Shown in pieces: positions 32,001 through 41,229 of a DNA stretch of 64,000 bases. Source of the stretch: Frateuria hangzhouensis (GTDB lineage: Bacteria > Pseudomonadota > Gammaproteobacteria > Xanthomonadales > Rhodanobacteraceae); contig NZ_JAPMIU010000012.1 of assembly GCF_026410505.1 (NCBI RefSeq), positions 41,565 through 105,564 of the forward strand. The letters are read 5' to 3'. Below the pieces are notes generated by a model, which was given only the letters and a program-made list of their open reading frames with translations, did no database searches and had not been told where the DNA came from. Made by a program: the position numbers and the translations under genes. Each line of letters starts with the position of its first letter. The first letter of the stretch is position 1.

Positions 32001-33875
32001 CTTGCCCGCCAACGTGTAGCCGTCGACGAAAAACTGCATGCCGGTGACATTTATCGCGCCCGCGCTCTCATCCACTGTCACGGTACCCGGCGCTCCCTGG
32101 AACTCCGCAAAACCCGGCTGCAGTTTCATCGGCCCCAGCGGAGCACTGCCATCCACATTCGTCCAGCTTGCGGAGGTCGACGTCCAGGTTCCGCTGCCGC
32201 CAAGCGATAGCGGGCCATTGGGCGCCCAGAAAGCAATGGCCGGGTTGGGTTCGACCAACAAATTTACCTGGCCATCGACGTATTGCACCGTGAACTGCTG
32301 TTTTGGCGGCACCGGCGCGGTGATCAACCCGCCATAGTTCTGGCTCAAGGTGCCTGTGTAAGTGATGACGTTGTACAGGCCCGGACCCATATCGCCCACA
32401 TCGCTGACCTTGAGCGTCGCACCGTTGATGCTGAGGTCACCATTGACGTGGATATTGTCGCTGCCACCGAACACACCGGGTGACGCGCTTGGCGCACCAA
32501 GGTTCAGGTTGACGAAGCTACCTCCCTGCAGGGTCAGGTCGCCGTTTACCGTCAACGTGCCAAATGCACCTGCAGTGCCGAGATGAGTCGAGGACCCGGG
32601 CGCCAGCGCGCCGTACGTTCTCACCGTCACGTTACCGACACTGCCGTAACCGCCCAGCACTCCATCCACGACCACCGTACCGCCAAGCTCCGCTCCCGCG
32701 CCAGGCTTGCTACCGACGATGAGCGTGTTGCCATCGGTCCGGCTGATGCCCGTAAAGCCGCTGTTGTCGCCATCCAGTGTCAGCGTGCCGTCGTACAGTT
32801 CGAGCGTGCCGTCGCCGGAGATCGCCTCGTTGTACGTGATCTCACCATACCGGGCGAAAACGAGCGAAGCTCCGTTGTCGATCACGACATCGCCGGCAAG
32901 CGAGCCGGAGAGGCCACCGCTGCCGATCCATAGCTCTCCTGCCTTGACCCGGGTGTCACCTGTGTAGGTATTGTCGCCGCTCAACCTCACTGAACCAGTC
33001 CCTGACTTCACCAGCCCACCGATACCACTGATCACGCCATCGAACTCTGCGTGATCGTCGTAGGCAAACTCGAGGGTACCGTTGTCAAGCACCCGGCCGA
33101 TGATCGAGCCGCCCGCACCATCCTTCCTCCCCTGGAGCCTCAAGGTACTGCCGGGCGCAATGGTGGTTCCGCCCGCGTAGGTATTGGTGCCGGTGAGGGT
33201 CAACGTCCCCATGCCTGCCTGCACCAGCGCGCCTGTGCCGCTGACAACGCCCCCAAAGGTCACATCATCGCTGCGCTTGAATACCAGCGCGCCGTTGTCC
33301 GTCACGTCGCCGACGATCGAGCCGGTCTTGCCACCGTCGCCGAGCTGCAACGTGCCGTGGCTGATCGTGGTGCCGCCGGTATAAGTGTTGGTGCCGGTCA
33401 GGATCAGTCTGCCCTTGCCGGCCTGCTCCAGCGAGCCGCTTCCGCTGACGATGCCGTTGAAGGTCAGGTCGTCGCTGCGGTTGAACACCAGCGAGCTGTT
33501 GTCGATCACGTCACCGGTGATCGAGCCGGTCTTGCCGCCATTGCCGATCTGCAACGTGCCATCCTTGATCGTGGTGCCTTCGCCATAGCTGTTGGTGCCG
33601 GCCAGCACCAGCGTGCCGGCGCCCACTTTGACCAGATCGATCGAACCGGTGATGTCATCCGACCAGACGGTGACCTGGCCCGAACCCACGTTCACTTCGC
33701 CCCCGCTGAAGCCACCAGTGTCTTCCGGTCCCGACGGCGGCGGAGGCGATGTGGGCGAGGGCCGGACGTTCGCGCCGCCCCCGCCACCGCCACCACCACA
33801 ACCCGACAGTCCAAGTGCCAGTGCCACCGCAAACGCCATGGCGCACGGCCGCAATCCCTGCTTCTTGTCGAACAT
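29100..33875 (-). CDS. Autotransporter with AIDA/PATR-type repeats and lipobox
   Basis: This is a 1,591-residue type V secreted protein. The N-terminus has a signal with lipobox LSGC at 23-26 followed by eight Gly, so the protein may be lipid-anchored. A Pro-rich linker leads to a beta-helical passenger (about 50-1320). The passenger carries at least five autotransporter-associated repeats, such as GAGTLVLAGTNSYGEGTTI and GMGTLTLTGTNTYAGGTTI. The last ~265 residues form the barrel domain (from about TGFGMWTDHLDVGGD), ending in the terminal Phe of outer-membrane proteins (RLSVAF). The ATG at 33875 was chosen because upstream codons lack a signal. Parts near 31400-32200 are clearly more A/T-rich. 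An adhesin or surface role is likely. Confidence 0.93.
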   Translation of the reverse strand: MFDKKQGLRPCAMAFAVALALGLSGCGGGGGGGGANVRPSPTSPPPPSGPEDTGGFSGGEVNVGSGQVTVWSDDITGSIDLVKVGAGTLVLAGTNSYGEGTTIKDGTLQIGNGGKTGSITGDVIDNSSLVFNRSDDLTFNGIVSGSGSLEQAGKGRLILTGTNTYTGGTTISHGTLQLGDGGKTGSIVGDVTDNGALVFKRSDDVTFGGVVSGTGALVQAGMGTLTLTGTNTYAGGTTIAPGSTLRLQGRKDGAGGSIIGRVLDNGTLEFAYDDHAEFDGVISGIGGLVKSGTGSVRLSGDNTYTGDTRVKAGELWIGSGGLSGSLAGDVVIDNGASLVFARYGEITYNEAISGDGTLELYDGTLTLDGDNSGFTGISRTDGNTLIVGSKPGAGAELGGTVVVDGVLGGYGSVGNVTVRTYGALAPGSSTHLGTAGAFGTLTVNGDLTLQGGSFVNLNLGAPSASPGVFGGSDNIHVNGDLSINGATLKVSDVGDMGPGLYNVITYTGTLSQNYGGLITAPVPPKQQFTVQYVDGQVNLLVEPNPAIAFWAPNGPLSLGGSGTWTSTSASWTNVDGSAPLGPMKLQPGFAEFQGAPGTVTVDESAGAINVTGMQFFVDGYTLAGKTAGDRVTLIKNSTGHLPVIEVGDGTAGSANDTAIVSAVLEGTDGMIKSGHGTLVLTGDNTIDGEFQINGGAVELAGGGLPNVDRIRVDNLAGIGAALRINAGVVIDAPVDLFRGAVLDNYGEISWAVTGVDTATINNGGGGKIIDVGGGTPVQFYGAGTLINRGTGSTISALKGGSGHGATFSNKPGIVINADGASINGPDGGVALYGGGKITNEGAGSRIFDNDPVGSDAGIRIEGGPGTVDNSAGASISGYYFGVAMYGGGQVTNDGVGSKISSEDYGWGVQVGGGKGTVVNTNGAVISGALGGVALARGGSVINGAGSLIEALSSGEHDCNDFNNCAIHVSSRYENYGGPLTLVNAGRIAGNVQMDPDASNTVTLTAGGSIEGNLDIGTRTASTLTLNGDSGTSQSYSQAVTGATTFRGSLIKDGDGEWTIDNGGLSFITGTTVNGGTLKATGTLPGDVKVNASGKLEGVPRVAGNLSAAGTVTVLDGDTRVGGNYAQAASGKLAVSLGSRLDVAGNAKLGGGALEVTGADSGYVSNSRTEVLSAAGGVSGTFDQLVKDTGVVFTATTINYDANSVWLDTTGLDVTTAAAGDGVSYTTVSMASAQRVQGAFEQLDAKIAAGKLSDVSGDFLQSAGQFQQAPTVQAAQASLESLSGQLHAVSAAMTFKAIDASGRVLSDRFDGLLDNRTGFGMWTDHLDVGGDMARDGFAGINYHLSGWLVGSDRQVGRSGVAGFAFGQSRGQQRMRQGFDHDDSRSTEAMVYAGWLNGRWYMHGRVGFGRFRQDVSRRILLGYDTQGVGTRYNGSYRVAYGESGLRFGRGHSSITPFVDVQYAGIDRDGFAEQGAGGFGLRSDAQALGRWEVGLGIRAGHHWDLGGNRALDFGARAQWQRTLASHGDVFDASFVGMEQWQPLIGVGLSRYRGVVGVGLDATLSAHTALKFSYDREMGQRDNAQMMSARLSVAF

Positions 33876-34653
33876 GAAATCCCCCTTCCTTTCCGTCAGT
33901 GTCATGAGCGGTCCCGCCGGCCGGACAAGCCATAGCCCGACCTGCGTCAGATCAAAAACTTCCACACCCGGACGTCGACCGCACCTGCGCAGAGCCCGGC
34001 AGCGGTCGCTCCAAACGATCAATCCCCTTCATCCACGTGCCCGGCGAGCCGCTCCCCGACGACCCTCGCACAACCGGCGCATGATGCGGACTCATGCTGC
34101 GGCTGACGCCAACCACCGGCCGCGCTGAATTTAGCCATGCGGGGCCGCCACCGCGCCCGGACGCCGGAATCCGCGCGCCAGATGCCGGTGTGATGAGTGC
34201 CTTCGATTCCGGCGGAAAGCCATGGCGAGCAAAGCGCGATCCGGCAAAATCGCCGCGTTCGTATTTGCCGCGTTGAAGCATCCGACCCACGGACGGATCG
34301 CCCTCTCCCGCGCACCCACCGCTCCGCCACTCCCGCGAGCGGCCAACGCAAAAAAACATCCTGGTTTTCCCCTTGCTCCCCTTGGGGATACTCGCGCAAT
34401 GGTTGGCATCGAGCAAACCAATGTCGACCCGACGGCCGGCAGCGGCGTGTTCCCAAGCACTGAGGCACCCCTCTCGACGCCGCAGCTTGCGCCCTGTGCC
34501 CGTCGTGTTTTGCGCTGTTGCTCGTGCAGCGCGGGCGTCCGCGCGCATTACGCCGTGGGAAAGAGGAATCGAGCGTGTCAGCGCTGCCGCGACGGTCCCA
34601 TGCAAACGGCCGTGGCCCGGCCGCCCGAGGGTCGGCCATGAACGACCCTGCTC
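33876..34653. other. Long non-coding interval
   Basis: These 778 bases lie between the autotransporter start and the DUF3228 gene end. They hold the promoter of the autotransporter and an unexplained central block (about 34100-34500) with several small inverted repeats and an A7 tract at 34351-34357. Overlapping frames on both strands look protein-like by composition only. It may be a dispersed non-coding repeat, but no second copy exists in the window. Confidence 0.4.
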
Positions 34654-35211
34654 CTACCCCCGCCAGTTGGCATGCGTGCGCCAGAACTCCACGCTGGATC
34701 GGTAGGCTGCCCGATCCAGCGGCACGCCCGAGCCGCCCTCCTCCACGCCCAGCGCGTTGCGCAGCATGGTGATGGGCGCCATCGGGGTTTCCTGCGGCTC
34801 GGCGGTGTACATGCAACCGACCACGCCCCAGTCGGCCTCGATCGGCGAGCCTTCCTTCGCCAGTTGTTGGCGGCTGTAGAGGATCGGGATCAGGTAAGCG
34901 GCCACCGGCGGATCCAGCCCTTCGAACCAGCGCACCAGCACCGGCAACTCGTCCCGCGTTCGCGCTTCGTAGTCCGAGCGCAGCACATGCCGGTTGCCAT
35001 CGGTGATCGGCACGGCCAGGCAGCGCGTGGACGTCCAGTTGGCATGCACGTGCAACTTGCAGAACGGCGCGTAGCCATCGAGCACCTTCAGCGGCGGCAC
35101 CTCGTTGAGGCGGCGCTCGAACGCTTCGGGCGTGCAGTCCTGGATCGTGTTGCGGCGCGGCTCGCGCGGGAACAGACGCGGAAGCGCGAAATCGGTAAGA
35201 ACAATGGACAT
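34654..35211 (-). CDS. DUF3228 family protein
   Basis: This 185-residue soluble protein has the ordered motifs [59 protein letters not shown] and [19 protein letters not shown], which match DUF3228. Members are conserved from bacteria to plants and have no known activity. It has no signal or membrane segment. The start at 35211 gives the usual [13 protein letters not shown]-terminus. It is transcribed away from the catalase gene. Confidence 0.85.
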   Translation of the reverse strand: MSIVLTDFALPRLFPREPRRNTIQDCTPEAFERRLNEVPPLKVLDGYAPFCKLHVHANWTSTRCLAVPITDGNRHVLRSDYEARTRDELPVLVRWFEGLDPPVAAYLIPILYSRQQLAKEGSPIEADWGVVGCMYTAEPQETPMAPITMLRNALGVEEGGSGVPLDRAAYRSSVEFWRTHANWRG

Positions 35212-35404
35212 GGCATCGGGGCGGCGAAAGACCCGTGCATTATCGGTCCTGCCGAAGCCTTCGGCATCCGCGCGGCCCATTCCGCGAGCACCCGGAAGGT
35301 GCCGCCTATCGCCGCGATCGGAAAAACCGAATGGCCTACACGCGGCCGTGCCGGCAGACTCGCTCAACATATCGCACGACGCACAGCCACTGGAGGAAAC
35401 GCCC

Positions 35405-36904
35405 ATGTCCACATCCGGAAAAAGCCCCGAAGCCGGCTCGACCACGGGTACCGGCGCACCCGCCATCAGCGACCGCAACGCATTGACCATCGGCGCCGAT
35501 GGCCCGGTCCTCCTGCACGACGTGCATTTCCTGGAGCAGATGGCGCACTTCAACCGCGAAAAGGTGCCCGAGCGCCAGCCGCACGCCAAGGGCGCCGGCG
35601 CGTTCGGCGTGTTGGAAGTCTCCGAAGACGTGTCGGCATACACGAAGGCGGCGCTGTTCCGGAAGGGCGCGTCCACCGATGTGCTGGCACGCTTCTCCAC
35701 CGTCGCCGGCGAGATGGGTAGCCCGGATACCTGGCGCGACGTGCGCGGGTTCGCGCTGAAGTTCTACACCGAAGAAGGCAACTACGACCTGGTCGGCAAC
35801 AACACGCCGATCTTCTTCCTGCGCGACCCGATGAAGTTTCCGCACTTCATCCGCAGCCAGAAGCGCCTGCCGGATTCGGGCCTGCGCGACAACCACATGC
35901 AATGGGACTTCTGGACGTCCAACCCGGAATCCGCGCACCAGGTCACTTATGTGATGGGCGAGCGCGGCCTGCCGCGCACGTGGCGCCACATGAACGGCTA
36001 CGGCTCGCACACCTATCTGTGGATCAACGCGGCCGGCGAAAAGTTCTGGGTCAAGTACCACTTCCACACCCGCCAGGGCATGGCGTTCTTCACCAATGCC
36101 GAGGCCGCCGCGATGGCCGGCCAGGACGCCGACTACCACCGGGGCGACCTGTTCAACGCGATCAAGCGCGGTGATTTCCCCTCGTGGGAGTTGTCGGTGC
36201 AGATCATGCCCTACGCCGAGGCGAAGAACTACCGCTTCAATCCATTCGACCTGACCAAGGTCTGGCCGCACGGGGACTACCCGCTGATCAAGGTCGGCAC
36301 GCTGACGCTCAACCGCAATCCGGAGAACTTCTTCGCGCAGATCGAGCAGGCCGCGTTCTCGCCGGGCAACACCGTGCCGGGCATTGGCCTTTCGCCCGAC
36401 AAGATGCTGCTGGGCCGTGCGTTCGCCTATGCGGACGCCCAGCGCAACCGTATCGGCACCAACTTCCACCAGCTACCGGTCAACCAGCCGAAGGTGCCGG
36501 TCAATACCTACATGTTCGACGGCCAGATGGCCTATCACCACAGCGGCAGCGCGCCGGTGTATGCGCCCAACAGCGGCGGGCGCAGCTGGTCGGACCAGAC
36601 CGGGCCGGTGGACGACGGCTGGGAGGCCGACGGCCCGCTGGTACGCAGCGCCTACACCCTGCACGCCGAGGACGACGACTTCGGCCAGGCCGGCACGCTC
36701 GTGCGCGACGTGTGGAACGACGCCCAGCGCGACCAGTTCGTGGACCAGGTTGCCGGCAGCCTGCTCGGCGGCGTGCGCAGCCCGGTGCTGGAACGCGCCT
36801 TCGCCTACTGGAAGAGCGTCGACGCCACGATCGGCCAGCGGATCGAAGACAAGGTCCGCGCGGGCAGCGCACCGGAACCGGCCGAGGGCATGGGCGAAGG
36901 TTGA
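35405..36904 (+). CDS. katA: Haem catalase, small-subunit type
   Basis: This breaks hydrogen peroxide to water and oxygen in the cytoplasm. Its 499 residues match small-subunit catalases. The distal His60 lies in [12 protein letters not shown], the distal Asn in [13 protein letters not shown] (132/133), and the proximal haem ligand Tyr342 in [14 protein letters not shown]. Also seen are the NADPH-region and wrapping segments ([33 protein letters not shown]). The N-terminal 20 residues are Ser/Gly/Thr-rich and have no signal sequence. No OxyR gene is adjacent; a LysR gene lies just downstream on the other strand but pairs better with its own neighbour. Confidence 0.97.
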   Translation: MSTSGKSPEAGSTTGTGAPAISDRNALTIGADGPVLLHDVHFLEQMAHFNREKVPERQPHAKGAGAFGVLEVSEDVSAYTKAALFRKGASTDVLARFSTVAGEMGSPDTWRDVRGFALKFYTEEGNYDLVGNNTPIFFLRDPMKFPHFIRSQKRLPDSGLRDNHMQWDFWTSNPESAHQVTYVMGERGLPRTWRHMNGYGSHTYLWINAAGEKFWVKYHFHTRQGMAFFTNAEAAAMAGQDADYHRGDLFNAIKRGDFPSWELSVQIMPYAEAKNYRFNPFDLTKVWPHGDYPLIKVGTLTLNRNPENFFAQIEQAAFSPGNTVPGIGLSPDKMLLGRAFAYADAQRNRIGTNFHQLPVNQPKVPVNTYMFDGQMAYHHSGSAPVYAPNSGGRSWSDQTGPVDDGWEADGPLVRSAYTLHAEDDDFGQAGTLVRDVWNDAQRDQFVDQVAGSLLGGVRSPVLERAFAYWKSVDATIGQRIEDKVRAGSAPEPAEGMGEG

Positions 36905-36940
36905 GCCCCGGAGGTCGCCGTATCCGCGCCGATGCCGGCA

Positions 36941-37825
36941 TTACCTGCCGCGTGACGCCCTGCGCGCGTCCTCCCGGAGGGAGTTGGCGAGCTGCGTGAG
37001 CGCCGGCACGTGGTGGCCGCGCGGCATCACCAGCGCGGTGCGGATGCGCGCCAGCTGTGCGGGCATCCGGCCGATGGACAACGCGTCGCGCTGCGGGTAG
37101 ATGTCCAGCACCGAGCGCGGCACCAGGCTGATTCCCACGCCCGCCGCCGCGGAGGCGAAGATCGCGTGGTAGGAGGCGAACTCCAGCACGCGGCCGGGTA
37201 CCGCGCGCCTGGACTGCAGCCACTGCTCGAGCCGGTGCCGGTAAGCGCAGCCGTTGCCATGGAAGACCAGCAACGTGCTGCCTGAGAGCCGCGCCGGCTC
37301 GCGCGGCAGCGCGTGTCCGGCCGGGCCGACCAGCACCAGTTCCTCGGTGTACAGCGGCACGCGCAGGAAGCGCTCGTCGTCGACCTCGTCGCCGACGACC
37401 GCCGCGTCCAGCGCGCGCGCCTGCACGCGTGCAATCAGTTCGCGCGACGGCGCGGTCTGCAACTCCACCGATACCTGCGGATGGTCGCGGTGGAAGGCCG
37501 CCAGCGGCAGTGGCAGCCGGCTGGCGGCGACGCTTTCCATCGCGCCCAGGCGCAGGCGTCCGCCGACGACATCGTTGCGTACCGCGGCGCGCGCCTCCGA
37601 GGCAAGCACGAGCAAGCGATCGGCATAGCCCAGCAACGCGTCGCCAGCCGCGGTCAGGCGCAGGCCGCGCCCTTCGCGATCGAACAGCGGAACGCCCAGG
37701 GAGGCCTCCAGCTGGCGGATGCGCGCGGTCACGCTCGACTGCGCGCGGTTCAGGCGATCGGCGGCACGGCCGATGCCGCCGGCCTCGACCACCGCGCGGA
37801 AGGTCTCGAGTTCGCGAAGTTCCAT
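36941..37825 (-). CDS. LysR-type transcriptional regulator
   Basis: This 294-residue regulator has an N-terminal winged helix (ELRELETFRAVVEAGGIGRAA..., QSSVTARIRQLEASLGVPLF) and a LysR substrate-binding domain (about 90-290). It is divergent from a YbfB-type MFS transporter gene. A palindrome ATTCAT-N8-ATGAAT lies in the 98-base gap, so it most likely controls that transporter and itself. The ATG at 37825 starts right at the family N-terminus; a start 13 codons upstream would overlap the operator. The effector is unknown. Confidence 0.95.
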   Translation of the reverse strand: MELRELETFRAVVEAGGIGRAADRLNRAQSSVTARIRQLEASLGVPLFDREGRGLRLTAAGDALLGYADRLLVLASEARAAVRNDVVGGRLRLGAMESVAASRLPLPLAAFHRDHPQVSVELQTAPSRELIARVQARALDAAVVGDEVDDERFLRVPLYTEELVLVGPAGHALPREPARLSGSTLLVFHGNGCAYRHRLEQWLQSRRAVPGRVLEFASYHAIFASAAAGVGISLVPRSVLDIYPQRDALSIGRMPAQLARIRTALVMPRGHHVPALTQLANSLREDARRASRGR

Positions 37826-37858
37826 AGATCGAAGATTCCGATGTAAATGGTCCGAATA

Positions 37859-37878
37859 ATTCATTTTACCCGATGAAT
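37859..37878. promoter_or_regulatory. Probable LysR operator
   Basis: A perfect ATTCAT-N8-ATGAAT inverted repeat lies in the gap between the LysR gene (start 37825) and the YbfB-like gene (start 37924), the usual place for a LysR recognition site. Confidence 0.6.
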
Positions 37879-37923
37879 GCCGGCGCCTAGCATCAGCGCC
37901 CCAACCCGCTTTCGGAGTGCTTC

Positions 37924-39132
37924 ATGCAATCCGCACCGCGCACCGCGCTCGCCGGCATGGTGATGCTCGCCCTCGGCATGGGCATCAGCCGCTTCCTGCT
38001 CACTCCCCTGCTGCCGTTGATGCAGGCCGATGCCGGCCTGGGGCTGGCCGCGGGCGGCTGGCTGGCCTCGATCAACCTGGCCGGCTACCTCGCCGGTGCG
38101 CTGCTGTGCGTGTTCCTGCCGATGCGGGCGGGGCTGGCGATCCGCGCCGGGTTGTTCGGGGTGGCTGTATCGACGTTGGGCATGGGACTGACGCCCGGCG
38201 TTGCCGCCTGGCTGGGTTGGCGCCTGCTCGGCGGGCTGGCCTCGGCCGCATTGACCGTCCACGGCATCGCCTGGAGCATGCTGCGGCTGCGCGCCGAGGG
38301 GCGTGAGTCGTTGGAAGGCGTGCTGTTCAGCGGCACCGGCGTGGGCATCGTCGCCAGCGGCGTGCTGGTCGCGCTGCTGGCGCCGCTGGGCGTCACCTCG
38401 CGCGCCCTGTGGATCGGCTTCGGCCTGCTCTGCATGCCGCTGGCGGCGGCGGTGTGGCGAACGCTCGACGACCCCGCGCCGGTGCCGCCGATCCCCTCGG
38501 CCCGCGCCATGCCGGCGATGCACGGACCTTCCGGGCCGGCATGGACGCTCGCGCTGGCCTATGGCCTGATGGGGTTCGCCTACGTCGTGCCCGCAACCTT
38601 CCTGCCGCTGATCGCAGTCGAACACCTGCGCTCGCCGGCGCTGCGCGAATGGTTCTGGCCGCTGTTCGGCGGCGCGACCATGATCGCCACCCTGGCGATG
38701 CCGAAACTGCCGCCGCGCCTGGACAACCGCATCCTGCTCGCCGCGTGCTGCACGTCGATGCTTGCCGGGATCGTGCTGTGCGTCAGCTGGCCGACGGTCC
38801 TCGGCCTGGGCATCGGCACCGTGCTGATCGGCGCGGTGATCATGCCGTTCGTGATGCTGGTGATGCGCGAGGCACGCCTGCTGGCGCCGACCGACCCTAC
38901 CCGCCTGATCGCCGTGCTCACCACGTTGCTCGGCATCGGCCAGATGCTCGGCCCGGTGGTAGCGGCCCGGCTGGCCCAGCGCAGCCACGGGTTCGCGCTG
39001 CCGATGCTGGTGGCCGCGGTGGTCACCGCGCTGGCGCTGTGCGCGATCCTGCTGCGCCGCACCGCACCGCCCACCGCGCCCCCCCGGGCCGCACGGGCCG
39101 CGGCCAGCCTCTCCGCGCGCGGCTGTCCCTAA
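37924..39132 (+). CDS. YbfB/YjiJ-family MFS transporter
   Basis: This 402-residue protein has twelve hydrophobic helices. The N-terminus (MVMLALGMGISRFLLTPLLPLMQADAGLG) and LASINLAGYLAGALL are the signature of the YbfB/YjiJ branch. Members are presumed exporters with unknown substrates. The divergent LysR gene and operator suggest substrate-induced expression. The tail is Arg/Ala-rich. The start is the ATG at 37924. Confidence 0.93.
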   Translation: MQSAPRTALAGMVMLALGMGISRFLLTPLLPLMQADAGLGLAAGGWLASINLAGYLAGALLCVFLPMRAGLAIRAGLFGVAVSTLGMGLTPGVAAWLGWRLLGGLASAALTVHGIAWSMLRLRAEGRESLEGVLFSGTGVGIVASGVLVALLAPLGVTSRALWIGFGLLCMPLAAAVWRTLDDPAPVPPIPSARAMPAMHGPSGPAWTLALAYGLMGFAYVVPATFLPLIAVEHLRSPALREWFWPLFGGATMIATLAMPKLPPRLDNRILLAACCTSMLAGIVLCVSWPTVLGLGIGTVLIGAVIMPFVMLVMREARLLAPTDPTRLIAVLTTLLGIGQMLGPVVAARLAQRSHGFALPMLVAAVVTALALCAILLRRTAPPTAPPRAARAAASLSARGCP

Positions 39133-39203
39133 GCGCAGAGAGAACACGGTACGGCAGCCGAGTCCACCCACGCGGAAATCAGACGCCGCCCGGGTTCCGC
39201 TTT

Positions 39204-40211
39204 TCAGCGCGCATAGGGCGCGACGTTGCTCCGGATGACCGCCCATTCGGTCGGTGTCAGCGGCAGTTGCGGATAGATGCGGCCGTAGTAATCGGCCAGG
39301 TCCGTGCCGTTATAGGGCCAGTCGGAGCCCGGCAGGAAATGGCGCGGTCCGATCTTGCGGATCAGCGCCACGAAGGCGCGCTTGTCGGCCGATGGCGTCT
39401 TGCCCGTCCACACGCCGGAAAGGTCGAACCATACGTGCCGGAACGCCTGCGGATCGGCTTGCATGTCATGGGCAAATGCGCCCAGCGCGGACAGGGTCGC
39501 CTTGTCGATGCCGCCCCATCCGCCGGCATGCGCGATCTGCACCGGCGTGCCTGCCGCCGCCGGCAGGACATCCCTGACGAAGCGCTGCACGTCCGCGGCG
39601 CCGTAGTCGCCACGCTGCGTGCGCAGATGAACCACGATCGCCCAATGGGCTTTCGCGGCGGCGCGGAACACGCGGGCAAGCGCCGCAACATGCGCGTCGT
39701 TGCGCAGCTCCACGCCCGAACTCGTCAAATGCAGCTTCAACCCGGCGACGGCGGGATTGCCCTTCCAGCGGGCGATCTCCGCAAGCGCCGTGGGTCGCAG
39801 GGGATCCACGGCAACGAAGGCGCGGAAGCGGTCCGGGTGATCGCGGGCAAGGCCCACCGTCCAGTCGTTGGCCGCGCGCATCAGCTGCGCGGCATTGGTC
39901 GGCGGCGGATCCATCATCGGGCTCTGCGGGAGATAGCCCGTCGACAGCACCAGTGCGCGCTCGATGCCTGCCTTGTCCATCGCGACCAGCAGGTCCGCGG
40001 GCGAGTGCGGGGTCGTCAGTGCCGCATCGCATTTTCCGTAGCGGCGGATGCTCTGACAAAACTTCGGCACGAAAGCCTGGATCGCCGGCGAGTTCAGGTG
40101 CGTGTGATGATCCACGCGGATCGCGGCAGCCGGCTCGGCTGCCGGGGCAAGCCCGATCGCCGCCGACGCGATGACGAGGCCGGACAAGAAAATCCTGCGC
40201 ATCCGCCGCAT
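39204..40211 (-). CDS. Secreted amidohydrolase (amidohydrolase-2 family)
   Basis: This 335-residue protein has a signal peptide (MRRMRRIFLSGLVIASAAIGLAPAA), so it is exported. The TIM-barrel metal site begins with VDHHTHLNS (H-x-H) and continues GLKLHLTSSG, AIVVHLRTQ and IAHAGGWGG, and ends with FLPGSDWPYNG, the terminal Asp. These are amidohydrolase-2 (PF04909) landmarks, seen in decarboxylases and lactone hydrolases. Export is unusual for the family. GGAG 8 bases upstream supports the ATG at 40211. The substrate is not predictable. Confidence 0.88.
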   Translation of the reverse strand: MRRMRRIFLSGLVIASAAIGLAPAAEPAAAIRVDHHTHLNSPAIQAFVPKFCQSIRRYGKCDAALTTPHSPADLLVAMDKAGIERALVLSTGYLPQSPMMDPPPTNAAQLMRAANDWTVGLARDHPDRFRAFVAVDPLRPTALAEIARWKGNPAVAGLKLHLTSSGVELRNDAHVAALARVFRAAAKAHWAIVVHLRTQRGDYGAADVQRFVRDVLPAAAGTPVQIAHAGGWGGIDKATLSALGAFAHDMQADPQAFRHVWFDLSGVWTGKTPSADKRAFVALIRKIGPRHFLPGSDWPYNGTDLADYYGRIYPQLPLTPTEWAVIRSNVAPYAR

Positions 40212-40366
40212 CGCAAACGCTCCTTCGGGAGAGATGGACAGCATAGTGCGCTCATGCGAAGTGGTGCGCATCGTTGCCCACGCCAGGCAGGCGCCTGGCG
40301 CGGCGGTTCTTGAGAAAGCGTATATCGCCCAGATGCTTGGGGTTCCAGGACTCCCCCGCGTGGGCC

Positions 40367-41122
40367 ATGCTCGACAAGATCAGAAACTGGCGCGTACGGC
40401 ATATCGTCGCCCGTCGCCCCATCGCCGAGCCGCTGTGGCGGGACGCGCTTCGCCGATGCGCCCCGGCCCGCCGGCTGGGTGCTTCCGACCAGGCCGCGCT
40501 GCGCGTATTGGCCACTTTGTTCCTGGACAACAAGTCACTCGAGCCCGTGCAGGGATTGGAGCTCGACGAGGCCGATTGCGTCCTGCTCGCGACCCATGCC
40601 TGCATCCCGATCCTGAAACTGGGCCTGGACTGGTACGACGGCTGGCACAGCGTCATCGTGTATCCGGACGCCTTCATACCGCGGCGCACGCACACCGACG
40701 AGGCAGGCGTGGTCCACGAGACCAGCTCGGTGATGGCCGGCGAGGCATGGGGACGCGGGCCGGTGATCCTGTCGTGGACGGACGTGCTCCGTGCCGGAAA
40801 GATGCCGGGGCATAACGTGGTCATCCATGAAATGGCGCACAAGCTCGACATGCTCAACGGGGACGCCAACGGCTTTCCGCCCCTGCACCGGCGCATGGAC
40901 CGCCATGTGTGGACGCAAGTCTTCTCGGAAACGTGGGATCGCCTGCGCGATGACCATGACCAGGGGCTTGCGTTGCCCATCGACCCTTACGGTCTGGAAA
41001 GCCCGGCCGAGTTCTTCGCGGTCGTCAGCGAGCAGTTTTTCGAGGAGCCGTCGGCGTTGCGGGAGCACTTGCCGGAGGTCTATCGGCAGCTCGAGCAGTT
41101 TTACCGGCAGCACCCGTACTGA
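40367..41122 (+). CDS. mtfA: MtfA-like zinc-dependent peptidase
   Basis: This 251-residue cytoplasmic aminopeptidase is of the MtfA family, known in E. coli to titrate the repressor Mlc and so affect PtsG. The zinc site is HEMAHKLDMLNGDANG with His154-Glu-x-x-His158. The third ligand is in the ESPAEFFAVVSEQFFEEP helix. N-terminal motifs (LFLDNKSLEPVQGLEL, ATHACIPILKLGLDWYDGW) are also family-typical. The start at 40367 precedes DKIRNWRVRHIV; a longer in-frame extension has poor composition. No Mlc gene is seen here. Confidence 0.94.
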   Translation: MLDKIRNWRVRHIVARRPIAEPLWRDALRRCAPARRLGASDQAALRVLATLFLDNKSLEPVQGLELDEADCVLLATHACIPILKLGLDWYDGWHSVIVYPDAFIPRRTHTDEAGVVHETSSVMAGEAWGRGPVILSWTDVLRAGKMPGHNVVIHEMAHKLDMLNGDANGFPPLHRRMDRHVWTQVFSETWDRLRDDHDQGLALPIDPYGLESPAEFFAVVSEQFFEEPSALREHLPEVYRQLEQFYRQHPY

Positions 41123-41229
41123 TGGCCCGGTGACCGAATGTGCAAAAGGCAGTATCGCCCCCAAAAGCGCACTTCCGTTGCTCTTGCCGATCTTGTGTTG
41201 CGACCCCGTCGATGCTTCTTATTGGAAGG

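Noticed and set aside
33080..33620. Tandem similarity resembling a CRISPR or minisatellite
   Set aside because: The repeats are coding autotransporter-associated repeats of varying spacing, without identical direct repeats and unique spacers.
33952..34605. Frames of 200-plus codons in the gap before the autotransporter
   Set aside because: Several frames on both strands are equally open, no ribosome site or motif supports one, and the sequence looks non-coding.
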